Notes under the pieces: generated by a model
What the model was told of the DNA's origin: nothing
Database searches by the model: none
What the model saw: the letters and a program-made list of their open reading frames with translations, nothing else
Program-made: the position numbers and the translations under genes
Part shown: piece after piece, positions 47,505-55,648 of the stretch
Position numbering within the stretch: the stretch's first letter is position 1
How the letters are laid out: every line of letters starts with the position of its first letter
DNA from: Insulibacter thermoxylanivorax
GTDB taxonomy: Bacteria; Bacillota; Bacilli; Paenibacillales; DA-C8
Direction of reading: 5' to 3'
Assembly: GCF_015472005.1 (NCBI RefSeq)
Contig: NZ_BMAQ01000014.1
Span: 1 to 64,000 of the forward strand
Length of the DNA: 64,000 nucleotides

Positions 47505-47533
47505 ATAATAACATTCCACATCCAGGAAATCAA
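47505..47533 (-). promoter_or_regulatory. sigma-A-type promoter of the kinase gene
   Basis: TTGATT, 17 bp, TATTAT on the minus strand. The predicted transcription start (about 47498) lies only a few nucleotides before hairpin A, so the transcript would begin almost directly with the terminator stem. Confidence 0.65.
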
Positions 47534-47552
47534 GTCTTAATTTTAGTAAATT

Positions 47553-47685
47553 TCAACATGCATTCATCCGTTCCTGATATAAATCTTGCAGAAATCTGAT
47601 TAGATCATGCGCCCCTCTTTCATGAAGAAGCTGTAGATAGAGTTCCTCCTTGATCAGTCGATCCGTTTTTTGCCAATCTTATCAT
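47553..47685 (-). pseudogene. possible frameshifted small gene upstream of the kinase
   Basis: A frame without a proper start reads TDRLIKEELYLQLLHERGAH and goes on to a helical end QDLYQERMNAC. An ATG at 47685 is in a different frame; the two frames meet at a run of six A residues at about 47666-47671. Removing one A would fuse them into a 43-aa protein. Either a decayed gene, a programmed slip, or a base error; the amino-acid pattern looks coding but I know no family. Confidence 0.35.
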
Positions 47686-47766
47686 ATGATACTTCAACGG
47701 ACTAGCTTGTTCCATCATCATGTATTTTCATCACGATTCTTCTGCGTTATTAGGTGTCAATTACCA

Positions 47767-47796
47767 TTTACTACATGATAAGAGACGTTATATAAT
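47767..47796 (+). promoter_or_regulatory. probable promoter of the 57-aa gene
   Basis: TTTACT, 18 bp, TATAAT, placed about 45 nt before the start codon at 47844. It is divergent from the kinase side. Confidence 0.5.
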
Positions 47797-47843
47797 AATC
47801 CAGTAAAACAAAAAGCTAATAAATGGGAGAGGGCGGAAACCAT

Positions 47844-48017
47844 ATGGCATCTTATGATCATGCGAACTTTACCAGACAGAACGAGATCCTGAAGAAACGG
47901 ATCTCCTCGATGCTCCTGAAGGAATATACCAAGGGGCTCGACAGCAACGAAATCTACATCAAACGCGCGGCGATTAAACAGCTTTACACCATGCTGAACC
48001 ATCAGTCCCATCGATGA
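47844..48017 (+). CDS. 57-aa protein of unknown function
   Basis: A basic, helical protein (MASYDHANFTRQNEILKKRI at its start). The ATG at 47844 has GGGCGG within the site 7 nt upstream, and the upstream ATG at 47823 lies within GGGAG. A strong terminator follows. It is an isolated plus-strand gene next to the Tad cluster; no family is recognised. Confidence 0.65.
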   Translation: MASYDHANFTRQNEILKKRISSMLLKEYTKGLDSNEIYIKRAAIKQLYTMLNHQSHR

Positions 48018-48018
48018 G

Positions 48019-48078
48019 CAAAGGCTGTCCCTGCTGCGGCAGAACCATGGGTTACTGCCACAGCAGAGACAGCCTTTG
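48019..48078. terminator. long hairpin terminator between the 57-aa gene and the ABC ATPase gene
   Basis: An 11-bp outer stem CAAAGGCTGTC/GACAGCCTTTG and a second stem CTGCTG/CAGCAG with a further CGGCAG/CTGCC element. It lies between convergent genes and ends in TTTGTTT on the plus strand. Confidence 0.8.
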
Positions 48079-48096
48079 TTTAGGATGAATCATCAA

Positions 48097-48858
48097 TTAT
48101 ACCTTCAGCCACGGACGCCCGCGATCCCAATCCACGGTAACGTTCATATCATATACCTCGGATAGATAAGACGATGTCAGTATCTCTTCCTTGGGACCGG
48201 CGGCAAGGATGCGTCCGCCTCGAATCAATGCCGCGTGGGTAAAGACGGGGATGATCTCTTCGCTGTGGTGCGTCACATATACCATCTGGAAATCACGGTC
48301 CTGTAGCTGCTGAATATCCGCCAGGAATTTCTCCCGTTCATAGAGATCGAGTCCGGCACAGGGCTCGTCCATCAGCAGGATCCGCGGCTCCTGCATCATA
48401 GAACGGGCAAGCAGCACTTTCTTCCGCTCCCCTTGCGACAATGTCCCCAACGGCTGATCCTTCAGATAGCTGATCTGCAGCCGTTCCATCCATTCCATCG
48501 CCTGCTCGATCGTGTCGCTTGGCAGCTTCTGATAGACCCGCAAGAAGCCGTGTTTGCCCGACGCCACGATCTCCCAGACAGGATCACGAAGGGAGAATTT
48601 CTCGATCAGGGATTGGCTCATATAGCCGATCGAGCGGCGAATCTCCCGTACATCCACTTGTCCGTACACATGGCCGAGTACGGTAATCTTCCCGCTCGTC
48701 GGGAATAGATAGCCGTTCATCATCTCGAGCATCGTGGACTTGCCCGAACCATTCCGCCCGAGGATCACCCAGTGTTCCCCCGGCTTCATATGAAGGGTTA
48801 CATCATCGAGGATCACTCGCTCCTCGCGGATCAATCGAATGTTCTCTAAGCTGATCAA
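48097..48858 (-). CDS. ABC ATP-binding protein (YlmA-like)
   Basis: A 253-aa single ABC domain: Walker A LGRNGSGKSTMLEMM, Q-loop in YMSQSLIEKF, signature TLSQGERKKVLLARSM, Walker B RILLMDEPCAGLD, H-loop VTHHSEE. It resembles YlmA/ModF-type ATPases. No permease gene lies nearby, so it is an orphan ATPase; a soluble regulatory function is possible. It is preceded by 2 nt from the receiver-like gene and probably co-transcribed. Confidence 0.9.
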   Translation of the reverse strand: MISLENIRLIREERVILDDVTLHMKPGEHWVILGRNGSGKSTMLEMMNGYLFPTSGKITVLGHVYGQVDVREIRRSIGYMSQSLIEKFSLRDPVWEIVASGKHGFLRVYQKLPSDTIEQAMEWMERLQISYLKDQPLGTLSQGERKKVLLARSMMQEPRILLMDEPCAGLDLYEREKFLADIQQLQDRDFQMVYVTHHSEEIIPVFTHAALIRGGRILAAGPKEEILTSSYLSEVYDMNVTVDWDRGRPWLKV

Positions 48859-48860
48859 AC

Positions 48861-49199
48861 CTAACTGCCTCCTGTAGATACCCGCTTCAGCACCTCTGCC
48901 GGCATCGGGTGTTCATAAACCACAACATGATCCGGCTTATGTGCCTGCAGAAGTCGATACATACTCATTCTACCCGATGCACTGGACGAATGTAAATAAA
49001 TCTCGTTTGCATAGTATCCGTTTTCAACCATTTGCACGACAAGATCATATCCCGTCGGTTGACCGAAACCCAGATCATGATCGAGCGACAGGATATTGAC
49101 ATCGTAATTTTTTAGCAGCTCGATGCATTCCTCAACATTACGCGCGAGTACAAATCCTTGCGGGCAGGGGCGAAAATCATCCAGATACACATTAATCAT
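48861..49199 (-). CDS. stand-alone receiver-like protein (cyclic-phosphate processing REC type)
   Basis: A 112-aa domain with the pattern of the cREC_REC family: INVYLDDFRPCPQGF at the start, LSLDHDLGFGQPTGYDL in the middle, IYLHSSSASGRMSMYRLL, and VVVYEHP near the end. The Asp-rich first and middle segments fit a metal site. Family naming comes from association with cyclic-phosphate RNA or nucleotide processing; the substrate is not known. It ends 2 nt before the YlmA-like gene. Confidence 0.75.
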   Translation of the reverse strand: MINVYLDDFRPCPQGFVLARNVEECIELLKNYDVNILSLDHDLGFGQPTGYDLVVQMVENGYYANEIYLHSSSASGRMSMYRLLQAHKPDHVVVYEHPMPAEVLKRVSTGGS

Positions 49200-49244
49200 G
49201 CAAATCTTTCTCCTTTATTCCGTATTCTGACCCCTTTTTCTTTA

Positions 49245-50084
49245 TCATCTAATCATACTCAGATATTGGTAAATTTGTTTCGTGTGGTCATCCATATTTT
49301 GTGCCGGCGTTTCTAAAATGTGCGGAATTTGTTGAAATTTCCGATCGGACAGAAGTGATGCAAATCCTTCCCAGCCGATTCTCCCTTTGCCAAGGGGGGC
49401 ATGGCGGTCTTTGAGCATGCCGCTTGCATACACCGAATCATTCAGATGAATCGCATGAACATGTTCCCAGTAGCCGAGTTCTTCCCCGCGGCTGAGAAGC
49501 TCGGCGCTGTTCGCACCATTCCAGATGCCGCTCGCAAAGGCATGGCAGGTGTCAAAGCAGAACCCGATGCGCTCCGGTGCAGCGCATAACTTGCGAATCT
49601 GTGTCAACTCCTCCAGGGTCGTCCCCATGCGCCGGCTGTCCCCCGCTTGGTTCTCAAGGAGGATGAGCGCTTCACCGGACCAAGAAGCAAGGACCTCGTT
49701 CAGATTGCGGATGATGAGCTGATAGCCGCGAAGCGGGTCCACGCCCTTGTACTTGCCAAAATGGACAACCAGTCCATAGGCGCCGCATGCATCACAGATC
49801 TCCAGATCATTTAGGATCGAGCGAATCGTAAGCTGTCTCACCTCTTCATCTTCTGCAGCTAAGTTCGTCGGATAGGGGGAGTGGATGATGCTGCGGATAT
49901 CGTACTCACGGATGAACTGACGGCAGGCTTCCGCATCCTTAGCCGAATAGGCTTTGACTGTGAGGGAACGCGGGTTTTTGGCGAAGAATTGATAGGCTTT
50001 CAGACCAAGCCTTACCGCCGTCTTCGCAGCAGCCAGATAACCATGCCGAATGCTGAGATGGATTCCGATATACACCGCGCTCAC
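49245..50084 (-). CDS. nfo: endonuclease IV (AP endonuclease)
   Basis: A 279-aa TIM-barrel enzyme that nicks DNA 5' of abasic sites in base-excision repair. Metal ligands are seen in IIHSPYPTNLA, LLENQAG, GFCFDTCHAFASG, HLNDS and KDRHAPLGKG. The start is GTG at 50084, which overlaps the stop of the mini-Fpg gene (GTGA). Coupling of an AP endonuclease to a glycosylase-like protein suggests a repair operon. Confidence 0.93.
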   Translation of the reverse strand: MSAVYIGIHLSIRHGYLAAAKTAVRLGLKAYQFFAKNPRSLTVKAYSAKDAEACRQFIREYDIRSIIHSPYPTNLAAEDEEVRQLTIRSILNDLEICDACGAYGLVVHFGKYKGVDPLRGYQLIIRNLNEVLASWSGEALILLENQAGDSRRMGTTLEELTQIRKLCAAPERIGFCFDTCHAFASGIWNGANSAELLSRGEELGYWEHVHAIHLNDSVYASGMLKDRHAPLGKGRIGWEGFASLLSDRKFQQIPHILETPAQNMDDHTKQIYQYLSMIR

Positions 50085-50356
50085 CTTTGACAGTTCCTAC
50101 AATAATACGTTTTTCGTGAGCGTAAGGTTGCAAGATTGATGGGCTGACCGCAGCGCGGGCAGGGCTCGCCTTCCCGATCATAGACACGGCTTTGCTCAAC
50201 CAGTGCAGGCTTTAGCAGCGTGCGTTTGGCGCGGAATTGTTCGACGGGAATATTAATCGAGCGTTCCCGCTGGATCTCGACGGAAGCGATCGGGCGATAC
50301 ACAATTAGAGGCAGCAGTAAGCGGCGGTAAGTTTCCATCTCCGGCAGTTCGGGCAT
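50081..50356 (-). CDS. 91-aa Fpg/MutM-like protein lacking the central region
   Basis: It begins MPELPEMETYRRLLLPL, the start of formamidopyrimidine-DNA glycosylases with catalytic Pro2 and Glu3, but after about 50 residues it jumps to the C-terminal zinc finger: VYDREGEPCPRCGQPI and YYCRNCQR (C-x2-C, 16, C-x2-C). The full family is about 270 aa, so some 180 residues, with the helix-two-turn-helix, are missing in frame. It lies directly upstream of nfo and is coupled to it. It may be a deletion remnant or a small DNA-damage-binding protein. No good start other than this ATG exists. Confidence 0.8.
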   Translation of the reverse strand: MPELPEMETYRRLLLPLIVYRPIASVEIQRERSINIPVEQFRAKRTLLKPALVEQSRVYDREGEPCPRCGQPINLATLRSRKTYYCRNCQR

Positions 50357-50573
50357 GGTCTCCCTCCTTATCTTGTCTGAAGTTAGAGCGTGAAGTTAGA
50401 GCGTATAACAAAGTCCATCCTACATTATGTCCAGTTCCTGCAACTTCCAACGGATATGGGGATCTATGTCATCTCTTGGAAGAGGATGTGAGCAGGATCG
50501 CGGCATAAGTTCCGGAGAGATGGGCAATTTAGAGGTGGGTGATCCATCATTGAATTCACAAGGAGGCGATCCC

Positions 50574-50792
50574 ATGACAAAACCTGACGATCGAAGTGAC
50601 AATGTGGAGAAACTGCAGGAGATGACGCAAAATACGCTGAAACGTTTCCACGAGGCAGAGGAATACCTGGAACTGCATGCCGATGAGATGAACCCGGAAC
50701 AAGTCGAGCAGATGCAAGCCAAGAATGAGCGGCGGCTCGAAAGCGTTCGCGGATTCCGAGAAGAGATCAAAGATGAGGTAAGCGACCACTAA
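50574..50792 (+). CDS. tlp: small acid-soluble spore protein Tlp
   Basis: A 72-aa protein matching the Tlp family of spore proteins: TKPDDRSDNVEKLQEMTQNT at the start, AKNERRLESVRGFREEIKDE at the end. It is found in the spore core in Bacillus and is made late under forespore sigma control there. The ATG has AAGGAGG at 7 nt. A frame continuing upstream to 50427 has no site. A terminator follows. It is evidence that the host sporulates. Confidence 0.92.
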   Translation: MTKPDDRSDNVEKLQEMTQNTLKRFHEAEEYLELHADEMNPEQVEQMQAKNERRLESVRGFREEIKDEVSDH

Positions 50793-50804
50793 AAGGCCAA
50801 ATAA

Positions 50805-50832
50805 ACTCCCGCTGGACGTGCAGCGGGAGTCC
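50805..50832 (+). terminator. terminator of tlp
   Basis: A 10-bp perfect stem ACTCCCGCTG/CAGCGGGAGT with a 6-nt loop, followed by CCTTATT. It could also serve the convergent rnz gene. Confidence 0.78.
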
Positions 50833-50862
50833 TTATTGCTATAGATCGTTCGCCTCTATATA

Positions 50863-51786
50863 TTACTTTCGAGGAATCGGGTGCTGATAACCATCATAAG
50901 CAGCATATACAGGCTTATGATAACGGGAAGCTTCCTGGATCAGCCATGCCAGATCTTCTCTGTTGTAACGGGAGCTGAAATGCGTCAGGATCAGTTCTCC
51001 CGCCCCCGCTTGCGCTGCGATCTCCGCAGCTTGCCGTGTCGTCGTGTGATAATATCGCCGGGCAAGCTCTGCCTCAGCCTCTGCAAAGGTGGCTTCATGA
51101 ACCAATACATCCACAGTTTGCGCCAGCTGCAAGGCATTCGGCGCGGGACGGGTATCACCGAGGATCGCCAGCTTGCGGCCGGGGATATCCGGTCCTACAT
51201 ACCGCTTGGGATCCAATAGACGGCCTTCATACGCGATCGGTTCCTTGCTAAGCTTGATCTGTTGGTAGATCGGTCCCGGCAGAATACCATCCGCGATGAG
51301 GCGGTCCCGATCCAATCTTCCCGGCAGATCGTGTTCGACGATGCGATAACCGTAGCTGTCGATGCGGTGTTCCAATCTGGCGCAGCTGATCGTAAACTGC
51401 TCGTCCTCGAAGATGACACCTTCTTGCAGCTCCTCAATGCGCAATTCGTAATCCAGATGCGAGCCGCTGACCTGCAGAGAGGTCTCGATGAATCTTGCCA
51501 GCCCCGCAGGACCGAAGATCGTAAGCGGCGTTGTGCCTCCGTGATACGAGCGGCTGGACAAGAGCCCCGGTAAACCGTAGATGTGATCCCCGTGCAGATG
51601 AGTGATGAAGATATATTCCAAACGGCTCAGCTTCAGCGGAGAACGCATGATCTGGTGCTGCGTCGCCTCGCCGCAGTCGAACAGCCAGAACGTTCCCCGC
51701 TCTTCGTTCAGGGCCAGGGCCACGGCCGTTACATTCCGCTCAGGTGAAGGGATTCCCGCCCCCGTTCCAAGGAAGATAAGTTCCAT
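50863..51786 (-). CDS. rnz: ribonuclease Z
   Basis: A 307-aa metallo-beta-lactamase-fold endonuclease that trims the 3' end of tRNA precursors. Seen are LIFLGTGAGIPSPERNVTAV, the metal site THLHGDHIYGLPGLL, LAILGDTRPAPN and VHEATFAEAE, and a late HFSSRYN. The ATG at 51786 has GGAGG 7 nt upstream. It is next to metH on the same strand with 45 nt between. Confidence 0.95.
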   Translation of the reverse strand: MELIFLGTGAGIPSPERNVTAVALALNEERGTFWLFDCGEATQHQIMRSPLKLSRLEYIFITHLHGDHIYGLPGLLSSRSYHGGTTPLTIFGPAGLARFIETSLQVSGSHLDYELRIEELQEGVIFEDEQFTISCARLEHRIDSYGYRIVEHDLPGRLDRDRLIADGILPGPIYQQIKLSKEPIAYEGRLLDPKRYVGPDIPGRKLAILGDTRPAPNALQLAQTVDVLVHEATFAEAEAELARRYYHTTTRQAAEIAAQAGAGELILTHFSSRYNREDLAWLIQEASRYHKPVYAAYDGYQHPIPRK

Positions 51787-51831
51787 TGTTGCGCCTCCTG
51801 CCTTTACCATTCGAGCAGTTATGCCCAGGAT

Positions 51832-54800
51832 TTATCGTTCGATTTTGTCTACATTAAAATAGCGTGCCTCTGGATGTGCGAAGACCATCGCCGAGACCGA
51901 TGCCTCCGGATCCATCATGAAACCTTCGGTCAGATGAACGCCGATATCCTCAGGTTTCATGAGCGCGAATAATTGGGCTTGATCCTCTAGATTCGGACAA
52001 GCTGGATACCCGAAGGATACGCGAATCCCCCGGTACCGCGCTGCGAAGCGCTGCTGCATCGTCATATCGACGGGATCCGGGATTCCCCATACATCGCGCA
52101 TGATATGGTGGAGGCGCTCGGCAAAGGCTTCCGCCGTTTCCAAGGCGATGGACTGCAGAGCATGGGATTTGAGATAATCCCCCTGCTCCTTCCACTGTTC
52201 AGCCAGTTCCATGATGCCGTGACCGCAGGTAACGACGAGGAAACCGACGTAATCCATCTCGCCGCTTTCCCGCGATCTGATGAAATCGGCCAGGCAGAGA
52301 TAGGGCTCCACTTGCTGACGCGGGAAGGTAAAGGTCTGCAGTACCTTGCTGTGATCCGCCGGATCATAGATGTAGATGGTGTTGCCCTCCGATTGGGCCG
52401 GGAAAAACTGATACATTCCCTGCGGTTTTAGGACGCCCAGCCGGGTCGCTTCTTCATAGATCCCATCTACGAGCTGCTTCAACTGCAGAGCTTTCTCGTC
52501 CCCTTCCTCGAGGAGCCGCGACACCTTGCCCTTCAAACCGAGGTGATGTCCGAGAAGCATCTGCATATTCACATAAGGACGCAGATACTCCACTGGATAG
52601 TCGCGCAGGATATGGCGCTCCAGATCCGGCGGTACCATCACTTCGACATCCTGGCTGACATTCGATCGGACAGGTGCGGCGGATTTTGCTGCGGCTGCCG
52701 CGCGGCCGGAACCTTGGACATCCGATTCCTTCACCTTGCGCAGCTCGTCCACCAGTTGCTGACGCTCCTCCGGATTCATCAAGCGATTCGCCAGTTCCAG
52801 TCCGTTCATCGCATCCTTCGCATACAGCACCAAACCGTCGTATTCCGGTGCGATGCGGGTGTTCGTAAATTTGCGGGTCAGGGCAGCTCCGCCGACGAGA
52901 ATCGGGATATCGATGCCCGCCTGTTTGAGATCCTGGGCAGTCAGCACCATCTGCTGCGCAGACTTCACCAGCAGGCCGGAGAGCCCGATCATATCGGGTT
53001 TCTCCTTGTGATACGCTTCAATGAGCTGTTCCGGCGGGACTTTGATCCCGAGATTCACGACTTCATAGCCGTTATTAGAGAGGATAATCTCCACGAGATT
53101 CTTCCCGATATCATGGACATCGCCCTTGACCGTTGCGAGCAGCATCTTTCCCTTGGTCGCCGTCTCCGTCTTCTCCATGTACGGTTCCAAGAAGGCAACG
53201 GATGCCTTCATCACTTCTGCCGATTGGAGAACTTCTGCAACGATCAGCTCATTGTTGTTAAACAGCCGGCCCACTTCATCCATGCCCGCCATCAGCGGCC
53301 CATTGATGATATCGAGGGGAGCATAGTGTTTCAACGCTTCCGTCAGATCTTCGATCAGACCGTCTTTGCTGCCCTCTACAACATAGGAAGCCAGTCTCTC
53401 TTCCAAGGTCATATTCGCCTTGTCATTCTCTCTTACCTTCGCCTTGCGCTCTCTGAAGTATGCAACAAATGCCCCAAGCGTCTCATCATTGGTGTTGAAG
53501 ATGAGGGCTTCCGCAAGCTTCCGCTCCTGCTCAGGAATCGAAGCATAGCGCTCCAGCTTCTCCGTATTGACGATCGCATAATCGAGCCCGGCCTTCGTGC
53601 AGTGATAGAGGAAGACGGCATTCAGCACTTCTCTGCCCGCCTCAGGAAGCCCGAAGGAGACATTGCTGATCCCGAGGATCGTATGGCATTCGGGCATCGC
53701 TTCCTTGATCATGCGGATGCCTTCGATCGTCTCCTCGGCCGCGCCGATATACTGCTCGTCCCCCGTTCCTACCGGGAACACCAGCGGATCGAAGATGATG
53801 TCCTGCGGTTTGATGCCGTATCGGTTCACCAGCAGATCATAGGAACGCTTCGCGATCCGCAGTTTATCATGGCGCGTCACCGCCATGCCTTGCTCGTCGA
53901 TCGTGCCGACGACAACGGCAGCGCCGTAGCGATGGATGAGCGGAACGACCCGCTGGAATTTCTCCTCCCCGTCTTCCAGGTTAATCGAGTTGATGATCGC
54001 TTTGCCCTGCGAGTACTTCAGACCAAGTTCAATAACCTCTGGATCCGTCGTATCGATGACGAGGGGAACCTTCACCTTCTTCGTCACATACTGCAGGAAC
54101 TTCTCCATATCGGCTTTCTCATCGCGCTCGGAATCCTGCAGACAGATATCGATGACATGAGCGCCGCCCTTGACCTGCGCTCTGGCGATCTCCGAGGCTT
54201 CGTCGAACTTTCCTTCAGCGATCAGCCGTTTGAATTTCCGCGATCCCAGCACATTCGTGCGCTCGCCGACCAAGAGCGGCTTGTTCTCCGGCTCCACATA
54301 GATGGCCTCGATGCCGGAGACGGCCGGCGGATGCTGGCCGAAGGTTCTGCGCGGCTCGTACTGCTTCATCGTCTCTGCCAGCACGCGGATATGCTCCGGC
54401 GTCGTGCCGCAGCAGCCGCCGGCGATATTGAGCCAGCCCTGCTCTGCAAAGCCCGCCATCTTCGCTGCCAGGGATTCCGGAGACTCATGGTAATGCCCGT
54501 TCTCATCCGGCAATCCGGCATTCGGATAGCAGCTGATCGCCGTGCCGGCGATGGTGGACAGCGTACGGATATGGTCGCGCATGAACTCTGGACCCGTTGC
54601 GCAGTTCAAACCGATGGAGATCGGTTCGAGATGCTCTAACGAGATATAGAAAGATTCGATATTCTGACCAGCCAACGTCGTGCCCATCGGCTCGATCGTT
54701 CCCGAGATCATGATCGGCAGCGTCTTGCCTGACTCTGCGAAGGCTTGTCTTATGCCGATGCTCGCCGCCTTCACATTCAGCGTATCCTGGCACGTCTCGA

Positions 54801-55281
54801 GCAAGATGAGATCTACCCCGCCTTCGATCAATGCCAGCGTCTGCTCATAGTATGAATCGACCAGCTGATCGAAGGTCACGCCGCCTGTAACCGAGAGCGT
54901 CTTCGTCGTCGGACCGACGGCGCCTGCGACGTATCTCGGCCATTCCTCTGTGGAATATTTGTTCGCTGCCTCCACAGCCAAGCGCGCCGCAGCCAGATTC
55001 AGCTCACGCGCCCGGTCGGCGATCTCATACTCCGCCAGGACGATGGATGTCGCGCCGAAGGTGTTGGTCTCGATGATATCCGCACCGGCCTCGAGATAAG
55101 CCTCGTGAATCATGCGGATGACATCGGGCCGCGTCACATTCAGCAGCTCATTGCAACCGTCGTATGCTTCACCGCCGAAATCTTCAGCGGATAGATTCTG
55201 CTGTTGGATCATCGTTCCCATCGCGCCGTCGAGGATCAATATTTTTCTCTTTAACTGTTCTCGAATATCTGGTTTGATCAT
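51832..55281 (-). CDS. metH: cobalamin-dependent methionine synthase
   Basis: Makes methionine from homocysteine and methyl-tetrahydrofolate. The 1149-aa protein holds all four domains: homocysteine-binding (about 10-340; ILDGAMGTMIQ and the zinc Cys pair in GGCCGTTPEH), pterin-binding (about 355-620), cobalamin-binding (about 650-890; DVHDIGKNLV with the axial His), and S-adenosylmethionine reactivation (about 910-1149; RVSFGYPACP). The ATG at 55281 has GGGGAG 8 nt upstream. It is transcribed alone from an apparent extended -10 promoter about 200 nt upstream. No S-box or cobalamin riboswitch was recognised in the leader. Confidence 0.97.
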   Translation of the reverse strand: MIKPDIREQLKRKILILDGAMGTMIQQQNLSAEDFGGEAYDGCNELLNVTRPDVIRMIHEAYLEAGADIIETNTFGATSIVLAEYEIADRARELNLAAARLAVEAANKYSTEEWPRYVAGAVGPTTKTLSVTGGVTFDQLVDSYYEQTLALIEGGVDLILLETCQDTLNVKAASIGIRQAFAESGKTLPIMISGTIEPMGTTLAGQNIESFYISLEHLEPISIGLNCATGPEFMRDHIRTLSTIAGTAISCYPNAGLPDENGHYHESPESLAAKMAGFAEQGWLNIAGGCCGTTPEHIRVLAETMKQYEPRRTFGQHPPAVSGIEAIYVEPENKPLLVGERTNVLGSRKFKRLIAEGKFDEASEIARAQVKGGAHVIDICLQDSERDEKADMEKFLQYVTKKVKVPLVIDTTDPEVIELGLKYSQGKAIINSINLEDGEEKFQRVVPLIHRYGAAVVVGTIDEQGMAVTRHDKLRIAKRSYDLLVNRYGIKPQDIIFDPLVFPVGTGDEQYIGAAEETIEGIRMIKEAMPECHTILGISNVSFGLPEAGREVLNAVFLYHCTKAGLDYAIVNTEKLERYASIPEQERKLAEALIFNTNDETLGAFVAYFRERKAKVRENDKANMTLEERLASYVVEGSKDGLIEDLTEALKHYAPLDIINGPLMAGMDEVGRLFNNNELIVAEVLQSAEVMKASVAFLEPYMEKTETATKGKMLLATVKGDVHDIGKNLVEIILSNNGYEVVNLGIKVPPEQLIEAYHKEKPDMIGLSGLLVKSAQQMVLTAQDLKQAGIDIPILVGGAALTRKFTNTRIAPEYDGLVLYAKDAMNGLELANRLMNPEERQQLVDELRKVKESDVQGSGRAAAAAKSAAPVRSNVSQDVEVMVPPDLERHILRDYPVEYLRPYVNMQMLLGHHLGLKGKVSRLLEEGDEKALQLKQLVDGIYEEATRLGVLKPQGMYQFFPAQSEGNTIYIYDPADHSKVLQTFTFPRQQVEPYLCLADFIRSRESGEMDYVGFLVVTCGHGIMELAEQWKEQGDYLKSHALQSIALETAEAFAERLHHIMRDVWGIPDPVDMTMQQRFAARYRGIRVSFGYPACPNLEDQAQLFALMKPEDIGVHLTEGFMMDPEASVSAMVFAHPEARYFNVDKIER

Positions 55282-55324
55282 GTGATCATCTCCCCTTCTC
55301 CTACCCACGGGTTTATTAACATAA

Positions 55325-55372
55325 AATGATGCATCTCATCAGTTCCGTACCGAACATGGAACAAGCATCATT
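55325..55372 (-). promoter_or_regulatory. stem-internal loop-stem structure in the metH leader
   Basis: On the minus strand AATGATGC pairs with GCATCATT (8 bp), enclosing an internal loop with TGATGAGAT on one side and TT on the other, then a stem GTTCC/GGAAC with an 11-nt loop. It lies 44 nt before the metH start. It matches no riboswitch I know. Confidence 0.4.
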
Positions 55373-55490
55373 CATCACACATTGTCATAGGAACGCACCA
55401 GTCAAATCCATCCCAATCGATCATCTTGTAGCCTATAGTTTAACAGATGTAGATTCTTGTGAGAAGTAGATCACGTAGAACGATAGGTCA

Positions 55491-55496
55491 ATTATA
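55491..55496 (-). promoter_or_regulatory. extended -10 element of metH
   Basis: TGGTATAAT on the minus strand is a perfect -10 box with a TGn extension. The -35 hexamer at 17 bp is poor. The predicted leader is about 200 nt. The remaining stretch 55504-55594 shows no gene. Confidence 0.5.
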
Positions 55497-55594
55497 CCAT
55501 TAATCTATTATTAATCATATCGATAAAGGTGGATTTATGGTGGCAAAGCCCTGAATTTGCAGGTTTCACCAAACTTTCGCCATGCCGGATAGAC

Positions 55595-55633
55595 AGAAGA
55601 CCCCCAATGCAGTGCATACATTGGAGGTCTTCT
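55595..55633. terminator. hairpin after the HAD hydrolase gene
   Basis: AGAAGACC...CCAATG pairs with CATTGG...GGTCTTCT with one mismatch and a 9-nt loop. The T-tract is weak, so termination strength is uncertain. Confidence 0.55.
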
Positions 55634-55648
55634 AGAGGTCTATGTGCC

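Noticed and set aside
52543-54639. 698-codon open frame on the plus strand inside metH
   Set aside because: It is antisense to the well-conserved metH gene and has no ribosome binding site or recognisable domain; a shadow of high-GC codon use.
55282-55640. S-box (SAM-I) or cobalamin riboswitch upstream of metH
   Set aside because: None of the conserved core blocks could be found on the minus strand; GGCAAAGCCC near 55537 lies on the plus strand with no gene following.
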